Positions 1 through 12,450 of a stretch of DNA of 64,000 bases are shown here, piece after piece. The position numbers were made by a program, and so were the translations under genes. The stretch spans positions 6,820,001 through 6,884,000 of the forward strand of contig OU015569.1 in assembly GCA_907165135.1 (NCBI GenBank). The letters run 5' to 3'. The stretch is from Oikopleura dioica (Eukaryota > Chordata > Appendicularia > Copelata > Oikopleuridae). A model generated the notes under the pieces. That model was not told the DNA's origin. It worked only from the letters and a program-made list of their open reading frames with translations, and did no database searches. Within the stretch, counting starts at the first letter, position 1, and each line of letters begins with the position of its first letter.

Positions 1-214
1 TAGCCAAGACTCAACTGGATAAAATCTACTAGAGTTACTTACGACATTCGACTTCCAGGCGGGAACGTAAATATCAGGGACAAGGTTCAAGTCCTGAGAA
101 AACTTGAAAGACTCCTTTTGCTGATTTTCTTATTATGGTTTGTTTTTTGTTAAGATTATTTTATTTAATCGATTAAGAAAGAGAACTTTCATCAAAACCC
201 ATTCCGTTACTCAT
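1..214 (-). CDS. 5' end of a minus-strand gene, product unknown (faint PAM2-like motif)
   Basis: Two exons can be read on the minus strand. Exon 1 starts with ATG at 214-212 and ends in a GT donor; an intron of about 55 nt follows, ending in ATAAG. Exon 2 runs to about position 43, where a clean GTAAGT donor sends the gene out of the window. The readable N-terminus is only about 38 residues: acidic and polar, then LNLVPDIYVPAW. The spacing L-N-x-x-P-x-x-Y-V-P loosely recalls PAM2 peptides (poly(A)-binding protein ligands, as in eRF3 or PAIP proteins), but it is too short and too divergent to name the gene. The start was chosen because the exon 1-exon 2 join stays in frame. Confidence 0.4.
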
Positions 215-505
215 CTCCTCTTTGCTGCTTGCTTCGTCGATGCTCCTTCTCGACTGATTCGTTTTTCAGATTTTCTCAGAGAAAACAGTGATGTTCTCGA
301 AAAAAACGTGAAAAAAATAAACTTATTTTGTTGAGCGTTTCTAGGGAAGTAGACAGTCTTACGTTACGTAATGATTAGTTACGGAAGAATAGCCCGATAA
401 AGGCTCACGAAAATTTACTCGATAATTTGAATACTGTTCGAAAGTCTTTTGAATTCATAAATTATTTCGAGTTAAGATGTGTTCCCTTATTTGGAAAAAG
501 CAACA

Positions 506-1223
506 ATGTTTTTCAAATTTAGAAACATCTTCGGGCAGGTGCTTCTACGAGTCGTTTCAAATGGATAGTTTTCACAAATTTTCAATCCAAAGTCAATTTA
601 GAGAAATAAAATCTAAGTCAGCAGGTCCAGGAACGTCAAAGAATTTACGGAATTTTCTTTTTTTTTAATAAATACTAGTTTTTTAAATGAAAATGTTTCT
701 ATATTTCGTATGAGTTGAATGATATTCCAAACGTTTAGAAAAGCTTACCTCTGGGATTTTGAAGGCAGGATGACAGATCTAAATCTCCCAAGGTAAGTGC
801 TTTTTTTCTTGAAGTAATGAATTATTTCTCTAAGATTCCAGCCGAAGAAAAAGAAGAAGAAGATATGTGGATATTTCGGAAGTGCTATGATGTTTGTCGT
901 AAAAAGCATCACTGTGGTCGTGCTTATGATTGTACTTCTAAGAGCGCGGTTTTAGAAACATATTTTTTTAAATAAAACAGCTTGTTCTGAACCTAAAAAG
1001 TCTTTACGATCGATTCGTTGGTGCACCACGGCTCTACAAAGTTATTGGCATTGTGAACGGTATGCTTGCAGCGAAAATCCAAGTCAAAAGATTTTCAGAT
1101 AACCCAGATGCACCTCATTTCGATGGAGAGCCGGAACATTCAATGGAGGTCGTCGACATCGTCGACAAATTGGAGAAGATCTATCCTCAAGAGTTTGGAC
1201 CACAAGAAAATCCTCCAAAATGA
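506..1223 (+). CDS. small single-pass membrane protein, unknown
   Basis: The core exons are well supported: an exon near 769-796, an exon 841-about 950, an exon 981-about 1060, and a last exon from about 1100 ending in TGA at 1221-1223, followed by AATAAA near 1245. The protein has a run of lysines (PKKKKKKICGYF), then one hydrophobic segment (residues roughly VVKSITVVVLMIVLL), then a short domain and an acidic, proline-rich tail ending QENPPK. Lysines before the membrane segment suggest a cytosolic N-terminus (type II). An ATG at 506 with a GTGCTT donor at 539 joins in frame to the 769 exon, but that intron would be about 230 nt, so the start is uncertain. The junction near 950 is also unresolved. 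I do not recognise a family. Confidence 0.45.
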
Positions 1224-1829
1224 AAGATCTTCCCTGTCTTGGCAAATAAAATTTGTTTCAATAGAATATGCAAAAGCGATAGTTTCAAAAAGTGTTGATA
1301 ATTATATTTGATGACTATTTTGAAAAGCAAAGTAGAATGTTTTGACGAAGAGAAGAAGATTACGCAGCGCATAAAGGTACCTGAATATAATTTTCATCGA
1401 ACATGGCTTAGAGCCTGAATTGAACGGTAGAATAATACGCTCATCGGAATTATTTTTTATAAATAATTCCTATAAGAGTCTTTTTTCTAAACTGTTTCAT
1501 TTCAAAATGGTATTTCCGTTTCGGTCTAGGGACTATTTATGAGGAAGTACATCTGCTCTCGTCAAAGTTGAAATCGCGAAGGAAAATCATTTCTCTATTA
1601 CCAAATTGACCAGCTGGTAAGATCAAAAAAACAATAAAAGGGTGTTCCGGGCAGCTGAAGGGAATATAAACCACTCTTTATGAATTGTAATACAGTTCGG
1701 AAGATTCTCCGTATTCTTCCGAAAAAACAAGAATGAATGAGTTCTGGAAATTTTCTAGATAACTACATTTCGCATTATTTACATCGAAATAGCAGTCACT
1801 TGAATTAGGAGAACTGGCGACGTGGAGAT

Positions 1830-4800
1830 ATGTCGGAGATCCTGATTAACTGGGTCAACAACGATGTGAGAGTTAAAGAGGAAGTGCACCTAGAGAATGT
1901 CGGTCAAAGATTCAGGTATTTTCTACAGACTTTTTACTGAGTAAAATTTACTCAAACACATTCAAGCTCGGGATACTTGTTCGGGTGCATTATGAAATAC
2001 TACGACGTGTCCGACTACAAGACTCCTCCAATAAGAAAGACCAAATCACTTGATGTTTCTCAGCGAAACTACGCTGCTCTCCAGGAATGGGACATCAAAT
2101 TGTTTAAGTATCTTTACTAAAAAATAAGAAATCTTTATGAGTCTCGCTCAAGCCGCTTTTTCAAAAACTTGGTCTGAGTTTATCTCCTCCAGTTGTTCGT
2201 AAACTTATGGCCGGTGATCACGAGATGACTATGGACACTCTTCGACAACTCTTCGTGGCGCTTCATCACAGAAAAACTCGGCCAGACTCAGCCAGATCAA
2301 GCCTTCCGTAAGCCGAGAACTGAACGCGTATTCTTATATAGATCTAGGGGATCGCCAAGGCCAGGATCAAAGCTGAGCACTGACAGTGGGGTGAAGAGCG
2401 ATGAGCTCCGAAGAACCGTAACAGCGCTTGCTCACCGACTCGGTCATGAAAGACAACAGCCTTCCAGCAACAACCGTGAGCAGGATATGTGGACAGTCAT
2501 TCATCGCGGGCCGTCTCAAAGATGCTTAGACTCGTTTCTTTTTGGTGGAATACATCATTCTCTTGCTAAGGTTAGTCCGATTCTCTGAGTTTCCTTCACA
2601 ACAACTTTAAAGATTGAAGACAATTTGACAAAGCCAGCGATCTTCAAAACTGAATCGACAGAAACTTTCGAAGACTTAAATCAATTCGACGAAAAAATTG
2701 ATAACCCAGGAGACCAGGACCAGATTTTCTTCACAAGTGAAGTCACACGCCCTGAACTAATGCATCAAAGACGAGTTCGTCGACAACGTGTAGAAGTTTA
2801 CAGGTTCGTAACTTTTTTTTACAAATTTTAAGAAAGAAAATTAAGGCAGAAACGCCGAAGAAAAGTTTTTGTAAACGAAATCCGGCGAATCAACAATGAG
2901 CAAGACTACCGTCGAGACACGAACCTTGGAGTGAGTCTCTGCCGTGATACGAACTACGAGGCGTTCTTTGCTGCACATCTTCGGGAAACGCGAAACGAAA
3001 AAGCTGTTATGGCAAACAATCGATACAGCTTGGATAAGCAAGTCGAGGACGAGCGAAATGATAAAATTGCAATGATGAATGACGTTGATGATGAGCGCAA
3101 AGCATTCGAAGGTAGGCTCATCCTAAATTCAACGATTTTTCTCCAATAAATTCAGCTTTGGTTGACAGACGGCATCATGAATACGCTTTCAAACTTCAGC
3201 GGAAACTCCTTGCAGAAAGAAATCAGGTCAAGTACGAAAAGCATTTGAAGTTCTGCAGCGAGGGGCTGGAAGGAATCATCGATTTTGCAATGCGTGTTGC
3301 TGAATACAGGTAGAAATATTCTGTTATTTTATATGATTCTGCATCATCGTCTTTTTTAGAAAGCTAACAAATAACAATGTTACTCAAAAAATGAAGGAAG
3401 AATGGAGAATTCTCTTTCAAAAGAGTTTGGATTTAAAAGAAGATAAGGCAGAAGAAACGCAGAAATTGCTTGTCGAGAGAGATTTAGTGGAATTCAACTC
3501 GATGGTTGGAGAGTGGGAATATTCTGGAGAAACACTAAGTCCAGGTTTGATATATAAGTTATACAAAAGTATTATTATATGATAACTGAAAGTATGCGCC
3601 CAATAGTGTCATATTTTGCCGCTAAAGCTTCCGTATTTTTTTCACCAAAAAGGCGCGATGCCTAATTAATTGTACAATATGCGTTCACGGGTTAAATACA
3701 GTTGACATTTTTTAATAGATTTGATGCTTTCAAGAAGAATGCTTGCAACCCTCGACTCAGTTCTTGTCCCACCTGAGCCGTCAATTGTATCAATAAAGCC
3801 GAACAAATGCCCTGTTAGAATGGCCGTTGTTGGAAAAAAATTTGCTGGAAAGGCAAGGGATAATCAAAATCCAAAGTCAATAAAGCTACTTTAATAATAA
3901 CATTTTGGATCCTTTCAGAGTTTTATTAGTCGTCGAGTTACAGATGCCACTGATCTTGTGCTTATCAACGTTTTGCACCTTATTGCCGAGGCGCGTGAAG
4001 CTGCTGATGACAATGAAATGATGACTACAACTATTCTTGTGCCGGCACCGACTCCGGAACCAGAACCAACTCCAGAGCCTCCTGCTGAACCGCCTAGAGA
4101 ACCGACGCCAGAAGAAAATGCAGAAATTGCGCCGAAATCTCAGACAAGTTTAGCTTCATCTCGACAATCATTGAAGCAAAGGAATCGTTATTTTCTAAGA
4201 GCTACAGTTAATATCGAAGTCTAAGTACAGGTTATTCTTAGCGGAATGTTAACAACGGTGTGAAAGTAAGAGTTCATTGGCTCCATCACGCACATCAGTG
4301 ACAAAGCGATCATCAGTGAGCGTTGCGAGCTCAAGGAAATCGTCAGTTGCAAGCTTAAAAAGATCATCAATAGCAGCTGGTCGTGAGTCTGTTCGAGGGC
4401 CAAGACCTTCTATTAGGAAAGTGTTTCTTTCAAAGTATAATCTAATATGCAAAAGAACTGTATGAAAAAAGACACAATTTAAAGACAATCAGTCAAACAA
4501 GCTCCTCGTCAGTCGGTTTTACCTCGCTCATCAGTCGCTGGACCGCGACAATCAATTAAAAAAGAGTCGGAGGCGAGCATAAGGTCATCGAGATCTTCCC
4601 GCATATCAACTACGAAATCGTCTCAGGATTTGAAGCGTTCTTCAACTGCTATCGTCGAACCAGAAGAGCCTGAAAAGACTCCTACTCCAGAATTGCCACC
4701 AACACCGAAACCTCCGACTCCTCAATTTGTCACAGAAGAATTTGAAGTGCCAACAAATCGAAACGTCATCGGCAAGCAAATAAATGAGTTACTTGATGAG

Positions 4801-7461
4801 GGCTTCGAAATTCCAGAAGCCATCATTGTAGATCTCATCGCTGACAAAATAGAGCGTCTTAGTACAGGATCCCACTGGATGATTGATGGATACCCTGAGA
4901 ATACGAAGCAAGTAAAACTCATGGTGGATCGAGGAATCGACATCAACGCGCTCGTTCTTGTCGAAGCTTCAGATGACACGTGCATTCAACGTTATGAAAA
5001 CCAAAATGCTCAAGACTGTGTCGTGCAAAAAGAACTAATGCGCCATCACGAGCACTGGGGAAAAGTTGAAAAATTCTATGCTCCAAATGTTTATCAAGTT
5101 GCGTGCGAAGACCTTGAAGCAGCGTGTGACGAAGTTGAAGCTATCTATTACAAGTTTGCTCCAACAGAAAGCCCACTTCCAACGCCATCAGTCTCTCTCC
5201 AGTCCATGACAATTCAAGATGGGCCATTGTCGATTCAGCCAACACCAACTCCGTCTGATTTGCCTTCTGAGGTAATTGTATCAGAAAAGAAATCTGGAGA
5301 AACTCTCCCTCGAACACCCCAGACAACCACACCGACGAATCCAACTCCTGAAACCATGGTATCCGAAAAATCGAGTATCCGAACTCTACCAATGGATGAC
5401 TCAACCAACGAATGCAGAGTTATTGATTTTATCGAAGATCGACCATTGTAAGAACTCAATTTTAGAAAAGTGATAAGTTCGTAATTTTAGTGAGAAGAAA
5501 ATTTCAACTGAGGTATTCCAAACTCTGCGAAATATCTGGGAAAAGGGAGAAAGTGTTGCTCAAAATCGAGCCAAGATCATTCTTGGGAATATTCGAAATG
5601 AACGCGAGACCTCCATCCAGTATCTTGCTGCAGTTGTTTGCCGATTCAACAACTTTATTAACAGGTAAAGTTCATATTAATATGAAACCGGTATTATTTC
5701 GATTTTCAGACCGGACCCGCGTCAGGAATTCCTTTTGGAATGGCAGCTTGATTACAATTCGACAAATTACGAGTTGAGATCTGATGACGAAGCAAAATGT
5801 GAGCTTCATCAAAAATGGGCTGATTTGTGGGTTAGAATTGAAGAAGTTACCGTCGAAAGAAAAGAAGAAAACACAAAAATGCGAATTCAACTTCTTCACA
5901 ATAACTTCCTTAAAGAGAAAATTGAGGCCGTGGGCAAGCACTTCTTCCATGTAAAGATATTTTAGTAAAAAAGATTAACTTTATTTAGCTTTGTCGAGTG
6001 GAAGCCATTCGACTTGGTTCCCAATGCTTGACTCTTCGACGCTATTATGCATACCAAGCATGTGCAGAAGACGTAGCCAAAGATGATACTGAGTGGAAGG
6101 GAAAACCTTATTCTAGCTTAGTGATTGATGCGGATGTTGACAACAGTGATCCAGTCGTGAATAAAGAATTCGTGATGAAGAAAGCCGAAGACCTTTGCAA
6201 GGAGATTTTCAAGGAAATCGACGACCGACGCGACTATGAGTTTGAAATGGCAAAGAAAATCGTCAGCGAGGCAAAAGCAGATCAGCAGGGAGCTGGTGCA
6301 GCTGCTGGAGGCAAGGGAAAAGACAAAAAAGGCGCACCAAAGAAAGACAAGACACCGGAACCCATCGATCCTGCTTTGGAAGAAGAAATTAAACGAAAAG
6401 ATGTCTGCCGTAGAGAATGCCTTGAAGGTAATTCTTGAAATAGATTATTAATTTTGAAATCAATTCTAGCCATTCGCCTGCAACACATGGCGGCCCGTCG
6501 CCGAGTTGAAAATATTCGAAGTAACCTTCTGAATTTTATTGACGAGATTACAACACGTTATGTCGATACGTACTCACACCTTAACGAGATCCTCAAGCTA
6601 CACAGTGAGGACACAGTGGTTGTCATGGACACGATTCAAGAAGTCGTCCATGCAGGAATCGAAAGCGCAGAACCAATCGAGCCCACGTTGAACATCGTCA
6701 CTCCACTACGATTTGACTTCGAAAACGTTCAGCCAATCTGTCCCCCGGAACCCCTGGAAGAAGCAATTGACGATCTGCACCCTGTTCTCCAAATGAAGGA
6801 AGACTTCGAATGTCTGGGCCCCGACAGCGTCAGAACTCAAGATCTCCGCGAAATCGCTAACAATTATTATCTTGGTGAAGAAATTATCGAAAAGAGCGAT
6901 CGGCAATGGAGGAAAATCCTCTTTGGATGCATTGAATACACTGAAGAATTCCTTGAAACCCTTCGAAGCGCAGAAAATCAAGTGGTGTCATTCATGGAAT
7001 GGATAGAACTCACGGAAGGTTGTTCGCCTATTTCTGAGCTAGGCTGGGAACTCTCCGAACAAGGAGAACTCGATCTGGACAAGGTCATTTCTTTACTGGA
7101 ACTGGTTGAGCCACTTAGAATGCATATATCTCCACAGGTAAAAAGGCCTATTTCAAATGATCTCCTTATTTTCATAGCCTCCATCCCAGCGGACTGAAGA
7201 AGAGCGCACGATTTACGAAGATGACTCCGAAAATGATGCAGATGATGAAGAAGATTTATCGGACGTTGAAAAAATGGGATCAAACACTTCGTTACGAGAA
7301 AGCCTGTACGATCTTCAGTCAGCCTCTCAATTGAATAACAAGGAAAGATATAAACTCAAAAGAAAAAATTTAAAAATTTAATGAATACATTTTTATATCC
7401 TTCATAGATTTCAAAAGCTTCCACAATCAATGACTCAAGCTCAGTCAACGAAGAAGAGTAA
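1830..7461 (+). CDS. SPEF2: sperm flagellar protein 2 (SPEF2/CPC1-type), central-pair apparatus
   Basis: SPEF2 is a large protein of the axonemal central pair, needed for flagellar and ciliary beating. The start at 1830 opens with MSEILINWVNNDV, matching the N-terminal calponin-homology-like domain; the next exon continues SSGYLFG. About 15 exons with very short introns follow. Charged coiled-coil exons (about 2840-3310) precede two Pro/Glu-rich linkers (about 4040-4110 and 4670-4730). A degenerate adenylate-kinase-like domain lies at about 4740-5160, recognised by GSHWMIDGYP and the following VLVEASDDTCIQRY. Lysine-rich and helical segments with EF-hand-like acidic stretches close the gene (VNEEE, TAA at 7459-7461). 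The AATAAA is near 7508. Order and length fit the family. The adenylate kinase module lacks an obvious intact P-loop here, so it is probably structural. Confidence 0.9.
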
Positions 7462-7677
7462 TCTCTGAAAAATTAAATATTTATTTTTGTCTTTTTTTTT
7501 TGTATGATAATAAAGAATTTCTATTAACCAAACGAATATACAGTTTTCTTTTATTGTTCACCAAAACATAAGTCTTTTACACACATTTGAGCTTTAACAT
7601 AGTTCATAAAACACTTTTCAATATTTTAAAAAGCTAGTGATTTCGAACTTTTCCTAGTACTGATGGAGCTGGTCGAT

Positions 7678-8400
7678 CTAACAGACGCACCCAGTGGATC
7701 CTTTGACATGATCATTTTCGAGCCAATAACAAACGCTTTTATTAAGTTCTCTACTATCGCCGATCGACTCAATCAGACTGACGCCATTATCGATGGTGAT
7801 CAGAACTCTTTCTTGGTCGAGCATATCAGGCTCAAGGCCGTAACGCGCCCGTATATTCGAGCGCAGTTGAGCTCGATCAGTTTGCTTCGCCAGTCGTCCC
7901 AGCTGATTAGACCTCTCTTGTATCGCCCTTATTTCTTCGTCGCGTGACTATATGTTTGAGAGGGTCTTGTCAGTTTTAAAATGAAAGTAGCGTTACCATT
8001 TGGGAACTTGAGGAAGTAGAACTTATCTGGCTTTCGGTACGTGCAGTGGATGAGAATATCGACGATTCGATCTCGTCGACATCGTCCTCCCCATCTTCTC
8101 CGCCAGTCAATGGTTCAAAATGCTGCCGTTGATTTCGATTTTTAATTCTTGCTTTCACCTAAACTTTTTGCATTTGCAATCTCAATCTATTCATTATCTC
8201 GTTTTATTTAGTCTGATTCCGAATCGGAAGAACTAATAATGATTCTTCAGCAAAGAAAAACATACTTCAAACGCAGCGTCGTGTGTTTTCTCTATTGCAC
8301 ATTTTCCAATATCTCTAAATCTTTTCTTGTCGAACTTGGCGAATATTGCGCTGAAGCTTGAGCAATGCACGAGGTTTCCAAGCTTTCTGTCGGAAACCAT
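7678..8400 (-). CDS. complexin-like protein with C-terminal CVC
   Basis: Three minus-strand exons join in frame: 8400-8266, 8158-7997 and 7947-7678, giving about 190 residues. Near residues 105-135 the protein has a charged helix ending LRSNIRARYGLEPD, which resembles the SNARE-binding central helix of complexins (pattern R-x-x-x-R-x-x-I-R-x-K/R-Y-G-I/L). Complexins clamp and promote SNARE-mediated vesicle fusion. An acidic and Ser-rich linker precedes it. The C-terminus is STGCVC before the stop, a Cys-x-Cys ending like the prenylation signal of Rab proteins; some complexins (types 3 and 4) end in a CAAX box instead. The N-terminal 45 residues are not complexin-like. The assignment rests on one short helix. 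Confidence 0.45.
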
Positions 8401-9176
8401 ATCTCTCTTTTTTCTATCTCTCTAATCACAAGTTTTTTTTTTCTCAATCTTAAAAAATCCAAACACCTTACTTCCGCAAATTGTCCGACAAAGATGGCTA
8501 GAATGCTCTCCAGCGCCTCGGCGATTATCGCTAAAAGACCACATTATATACACATTGAGATGGGGCCCCTGTGTTGACATTATCAATCTTAATTCTAGAT
8601 ACCGGTTTTACTCATGACCAGTAAAAGACTAGCTCTTCCGTAGTTTTAGAGTACCATATTACCGTTTGTATATTGGGTAACGGTGACTTCTGGAAAGAAG
8701 GCAAATTTCGGGAAAAAATTATCAACGATAATTTTACTTTTAGTGTCAAACAATAAAACTAATTAGATTCTGAGACAAGTGACTAAATTAGTAATTAGAA
8801 CATACGAGTAAGAAAGATTCCGTGTTTTCTTAAAATGAATAACTATTCGGATGATTTTAAGCGATTTCGTGGCGGTTTTGATGCGGCGTGGCTTTAGTAT
8901 GACAACACGTACGTTACGCAAAATGGAATGAAGCCACAACACACCCGTGAAATCGTCTTTCTAATTACTGAAAAACAAGAATATTTAGCTTTATACTCAA
9001 ATCTAATTACTCCTGCATTCATCGTCTCAGAACTGTAACCCTCTCTTCACCGTTTTTTCTGTTTATTAGAGTATTTGCACAGATTACTATTTTTGATTTA
9101 CAGCGGACTTGAAGTTAAACCATATTGATTGATAGAGAGATTGCGAGTTTATAAAATATACAGCTGGACAAGTGGA
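8401..9176. other. intergenic region upstream of the complexin-like gene
   Basis: No open reading frame of coding character is visible on either strand. The stretch lies between the 5' end of the complexin-like gene and the 3' end of the trefoil gene, both on the minus strand, so the promoter of the former is expected here, as is the 3' UTR of the latter. An AT-rich part spans about 8690-8830. I see no repeat or RNA gene. Confidence 0.5.
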
Positions 9177-12100
9177 TTACTGTGGATTTTTTTCGACCAG
9201 CCGAGATTTGTAGCACCAGGGATTGTTTGGATCGCCTGACTTTTCGAAGCAACAGTTGAGCTGGTAGATGCACTTGTGTCGATCATGCACTTTCTTCCCT
9301 TCACTCAGACAGGCTTGTCGAGAAAGTGGACGTTCAGTGTTGGTATTTTCAAGCTGATACCGGCCTGAGTGTTCGACCCACTTACGGACAAAGAGCTTGG
9401 GCCACTTTGGACTGTTGGCACAGACACGTTGGAGCTCTGAAGGCCTTCTGCGTTGAAGATCGTTGTAATTTGAGTTTATAAATGCTCGATCAAGATTTGA
9501 AGGTCCTGCGTAGCAATGAGGGCCAGCTAAATTCAATAAGGACGATGCTTAGTGTGATTTTATACCTAGGGTGAGCCCGAAGAGAGGCAGTTTCTTGTTA
9601 GAAATAGCAGCTTCTCCGTCAAAGCAGCATCCCATTGCATCGCATTGTTCAACCGTTGCAATACGATTTAGCAATTCTCCATGCTTTGTTGACGGGTTAA
9701 AGCAACCTTCTCGCTGATGTGGAGCTCATTCGGACTTAAATTTATCGCTCTAACTAAGCTTATGAAGACCAATTTTTTATATTTAAAGTCCGTTCGTATA
9801 ATCAAGCACTCATCAAGTTCTCCTTCTGAGGCCTTGTTAGTTTTTGGATCGATTCTTGACTCCGCGCCTCCTCTTCTGTAGCAGAATGCTTCTCCTTCGA
9901 CTCTCGGGTTTGGATCAAAGCAGCATGTTGGATGCTGAGAAAGACATTCGTACCTATCCATGGCTGGGTCTCCACAAGGTGTTCGATTCGGTGTATTTTT
10001 CCAAAATTTGTTCTCAAGGTATCCATCGTCGAAAATGCCATTCGTACCATCTTCGAATTTGTTTCGCTCACTGATGTCAATATCACAGAAGCCTGCTCTT
10101 AGAGATCGATAGCAAACCGGAAGAGGTCCATCTGAAAATTATTATTTTTCTCTGATGCAAGAAACCCCAGATTATTGTCTGCATGTCAATATATTAAAAA
10201 TGATAAAAACCCTTATGGAAGAGATTCAGTTCATTGAAGCAGCAACCGATTGCTTCACACTCTCCAGCTGGATCTTCAAAATTAAGCGCAGCATAATTTT
10301 GTGGAAAACATGCGGACATGTTCTCTGGCTCTATTAATTGGCATGTATACGAGTTGGAGTTGAGCTGCGCTCGAATATTGTTCGCGTGCGAGGAGACCCA
10401 GAAGTCTAGTTTCTTCACTCGTTCGTCCGATCCAGACAGAAATCCACCGACTTCTGGAATCTCAATATTGGCTGCTCCAGGCATGGCTGTTGGTCCATGC
10501 GGCTTCCAGACGAAGTCATCGCGACCGGGAAAGTCATCCACTACATCGTGGATTTTGAAAAGGTTCTCGGTCGAGTCGAAAACGTCATTCCACATTTTAT
10601 GGTTTTCTGGAGCACCGGCGTAGTCTCCTGGTTCTTTGACCATTCGGCGAAGAACGTCGGGCATCTGAGATTGTGCCCAATTGGAAGCCTCTGTGAGATC
10701 GTTCAACGTTGGTAGTTTATCAACACCACCAAAAAGATCGATTATATGTTCTTTCTTTATCATGTGGCGTGCGATTCCGATGCCAACTTTGCCAAGTATA
10801 TTTTTGTAGCACTTTGGAGTTTTTGTAGTGAGTGCCAATTTTACTCCGCTTTCGTCCAACTCATTGTAGCAGCATCCTTGAGAGATGCATTCTCCGGCAG
10901 TGATTGTGTCTTGGTTGACGAGACAGGGCAATCTAAGCGACTCCTCGTGAACCGCGCAGATGAAATTTGACGTCGACACTCCAAATGTCTCTTGGAAACT
11001 TGTTGCCTCAATGTCGAGAACATCATTTCCATAAGCCAAAGAAAGAATAAGATCTTCAGAGGAATCAACGTTGGTTCTTAATTTTGAGAAGTATGAAAAC
11101 TACCAACGCTCATCCCTTTCCTGTAGGAAAATGCGAGTTCGATTCTGAATGATCTTCAATTAACTTGAACATCAAATAAGCGTCATTTGGTGCAATCTGG
11201 TCTAGCGAAGTTGGTGTGTCTGGAGAAGATGCGCCTGCGCCGAGGAGTCGCAAGAAAAGAAGCTCCTTATTAGAGTTGACTGCCGAGGAAATATCCAAGT
11301 CGTTTATCAGTCGATTCAAGACGACAGCCGAAGTAGGCTCTAATGACTGATAACATTTATCGCTCTATCGTGGAAATTCACCTTTCAAAAGAGATGAAAG
11401 CAAAAAGTTTTTGCTTCCAGTACTGTCTCCATCAACGACAAGGTCCATCAGCGCATTCGGCAGAGGATTTCTAAATATATAATTGAAAAGAGCAGCTAGG
11501 ATACAAAAATTTCAATACCATCTATATAATATTTTCTTAATATCATATAATCATTATAACATACGTCTGTTTGCAATTGTCTCGTTTCGGACCTGAGGCT
11601 AAGTGCAAGCATCTTGCTGCAGCCTTTTTCAGTAGGGTTTGACCGTGTGCACGAATTTTGGTGTTTTCACTTTTTCGAAGCAACATTATCGTACGCATAG
11701 GCTCTTCTAGGATCGACGAATAGAGAACTTCTTCTTGAGTTATTTCTTGTGTGCTTTGATCAGCTATAACCAAGCCGTTACTTTTGGTGTTTACACAGAG
11801 TGCTCAGAAATTTCTTGCACCAATAAGAACTACATTTTCTACATGATGTTAAATCACCAAAGAAAAATCTATCACCAAGAAAACTACACGGCGATTGTTT
11901 TTGGGACAATGGGATGAAAATTAACCCTCACAGGACTCTTTAATAGTAGGACTTTCGTCGGATGCCTGTGAGGATCAACGAGATTATTAACGAATTAATG
12001 AAAACGTTAATAAGACGCTTTAAAGTGGTAGCCGTGCCTTGACCTACTATTCTTCTGAGCTTGCGCGTACGCAAAAAGTAAATCGGTGTAAGGAGAAAGG

Positions 12101-12450
12101 GATTGTATTTCTGCCAAGGCTTGGTTCTTCATTCCCGTCATATAGAATTTATTTGCCGAAGATGGAGAAACGATGCCAGACGAGAAAATAGAGGCGACCG
12201 ACTGACCGAGGTTCGGTGAAAGATAATTCGCGGATAGTAGCTCAGATCGGACACGCACTTATTCTGTGAGCAACGGAGAATGTAACTTGGTCGTGTGCCT
12301 TTCCTGTTCAGCTCGTTGATCTTCATCAAGACCATGAGCGAATTGTGTGTTGACTGCTTCCATTTGAGTCTTTGCATTTAGCAGCGAGAGGTAATCTCCC
12401 AAAACTCCGAGAGCATCCACATTTAGCAAAAGCCCAAGCGCGCTCTTCAT
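9177..12450 (-). CDS. multi-trefoil (P-type) domain protein, probably secreted
   Basis: A minus-strand gene of roughly ten exons. The C-terminal half holds five trefoil-like modules, each with the CC pair of the family: QGCCYNEL (about 10870), IGCCFNEL (about 10235), TCCFDPNP (about 9920), GCCFDGEA (about 9620) and NCCFEKSG (about 9240), several closing with a CY or WCY. Trefoil domains occur in mucosal and secreted proteins, in ZP proteins and in some glycosidases. Between modules one and two lies a spacer of about 180 residues without a domain I know. The N-terminal exons (about 12450-11110) encode a helical region, LLKKAAARCLHLASG included, of unknown type. Near 12261 the open frame meets TAA; a GA-AG intron from ACA|GAATAAG to CGGTCAG would remove it in frame. 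The stop is at 9177-9179. The start at 12450 lacks a convincing signal peptide. Confidence 0.6.

Noticed and set aside
7663..7947. 94-codon plus-strand frame
   Set aside because: Lies opposite the third exon of the complexin-like gene, which joins in frame with two more exons; the plus frame has no partners.
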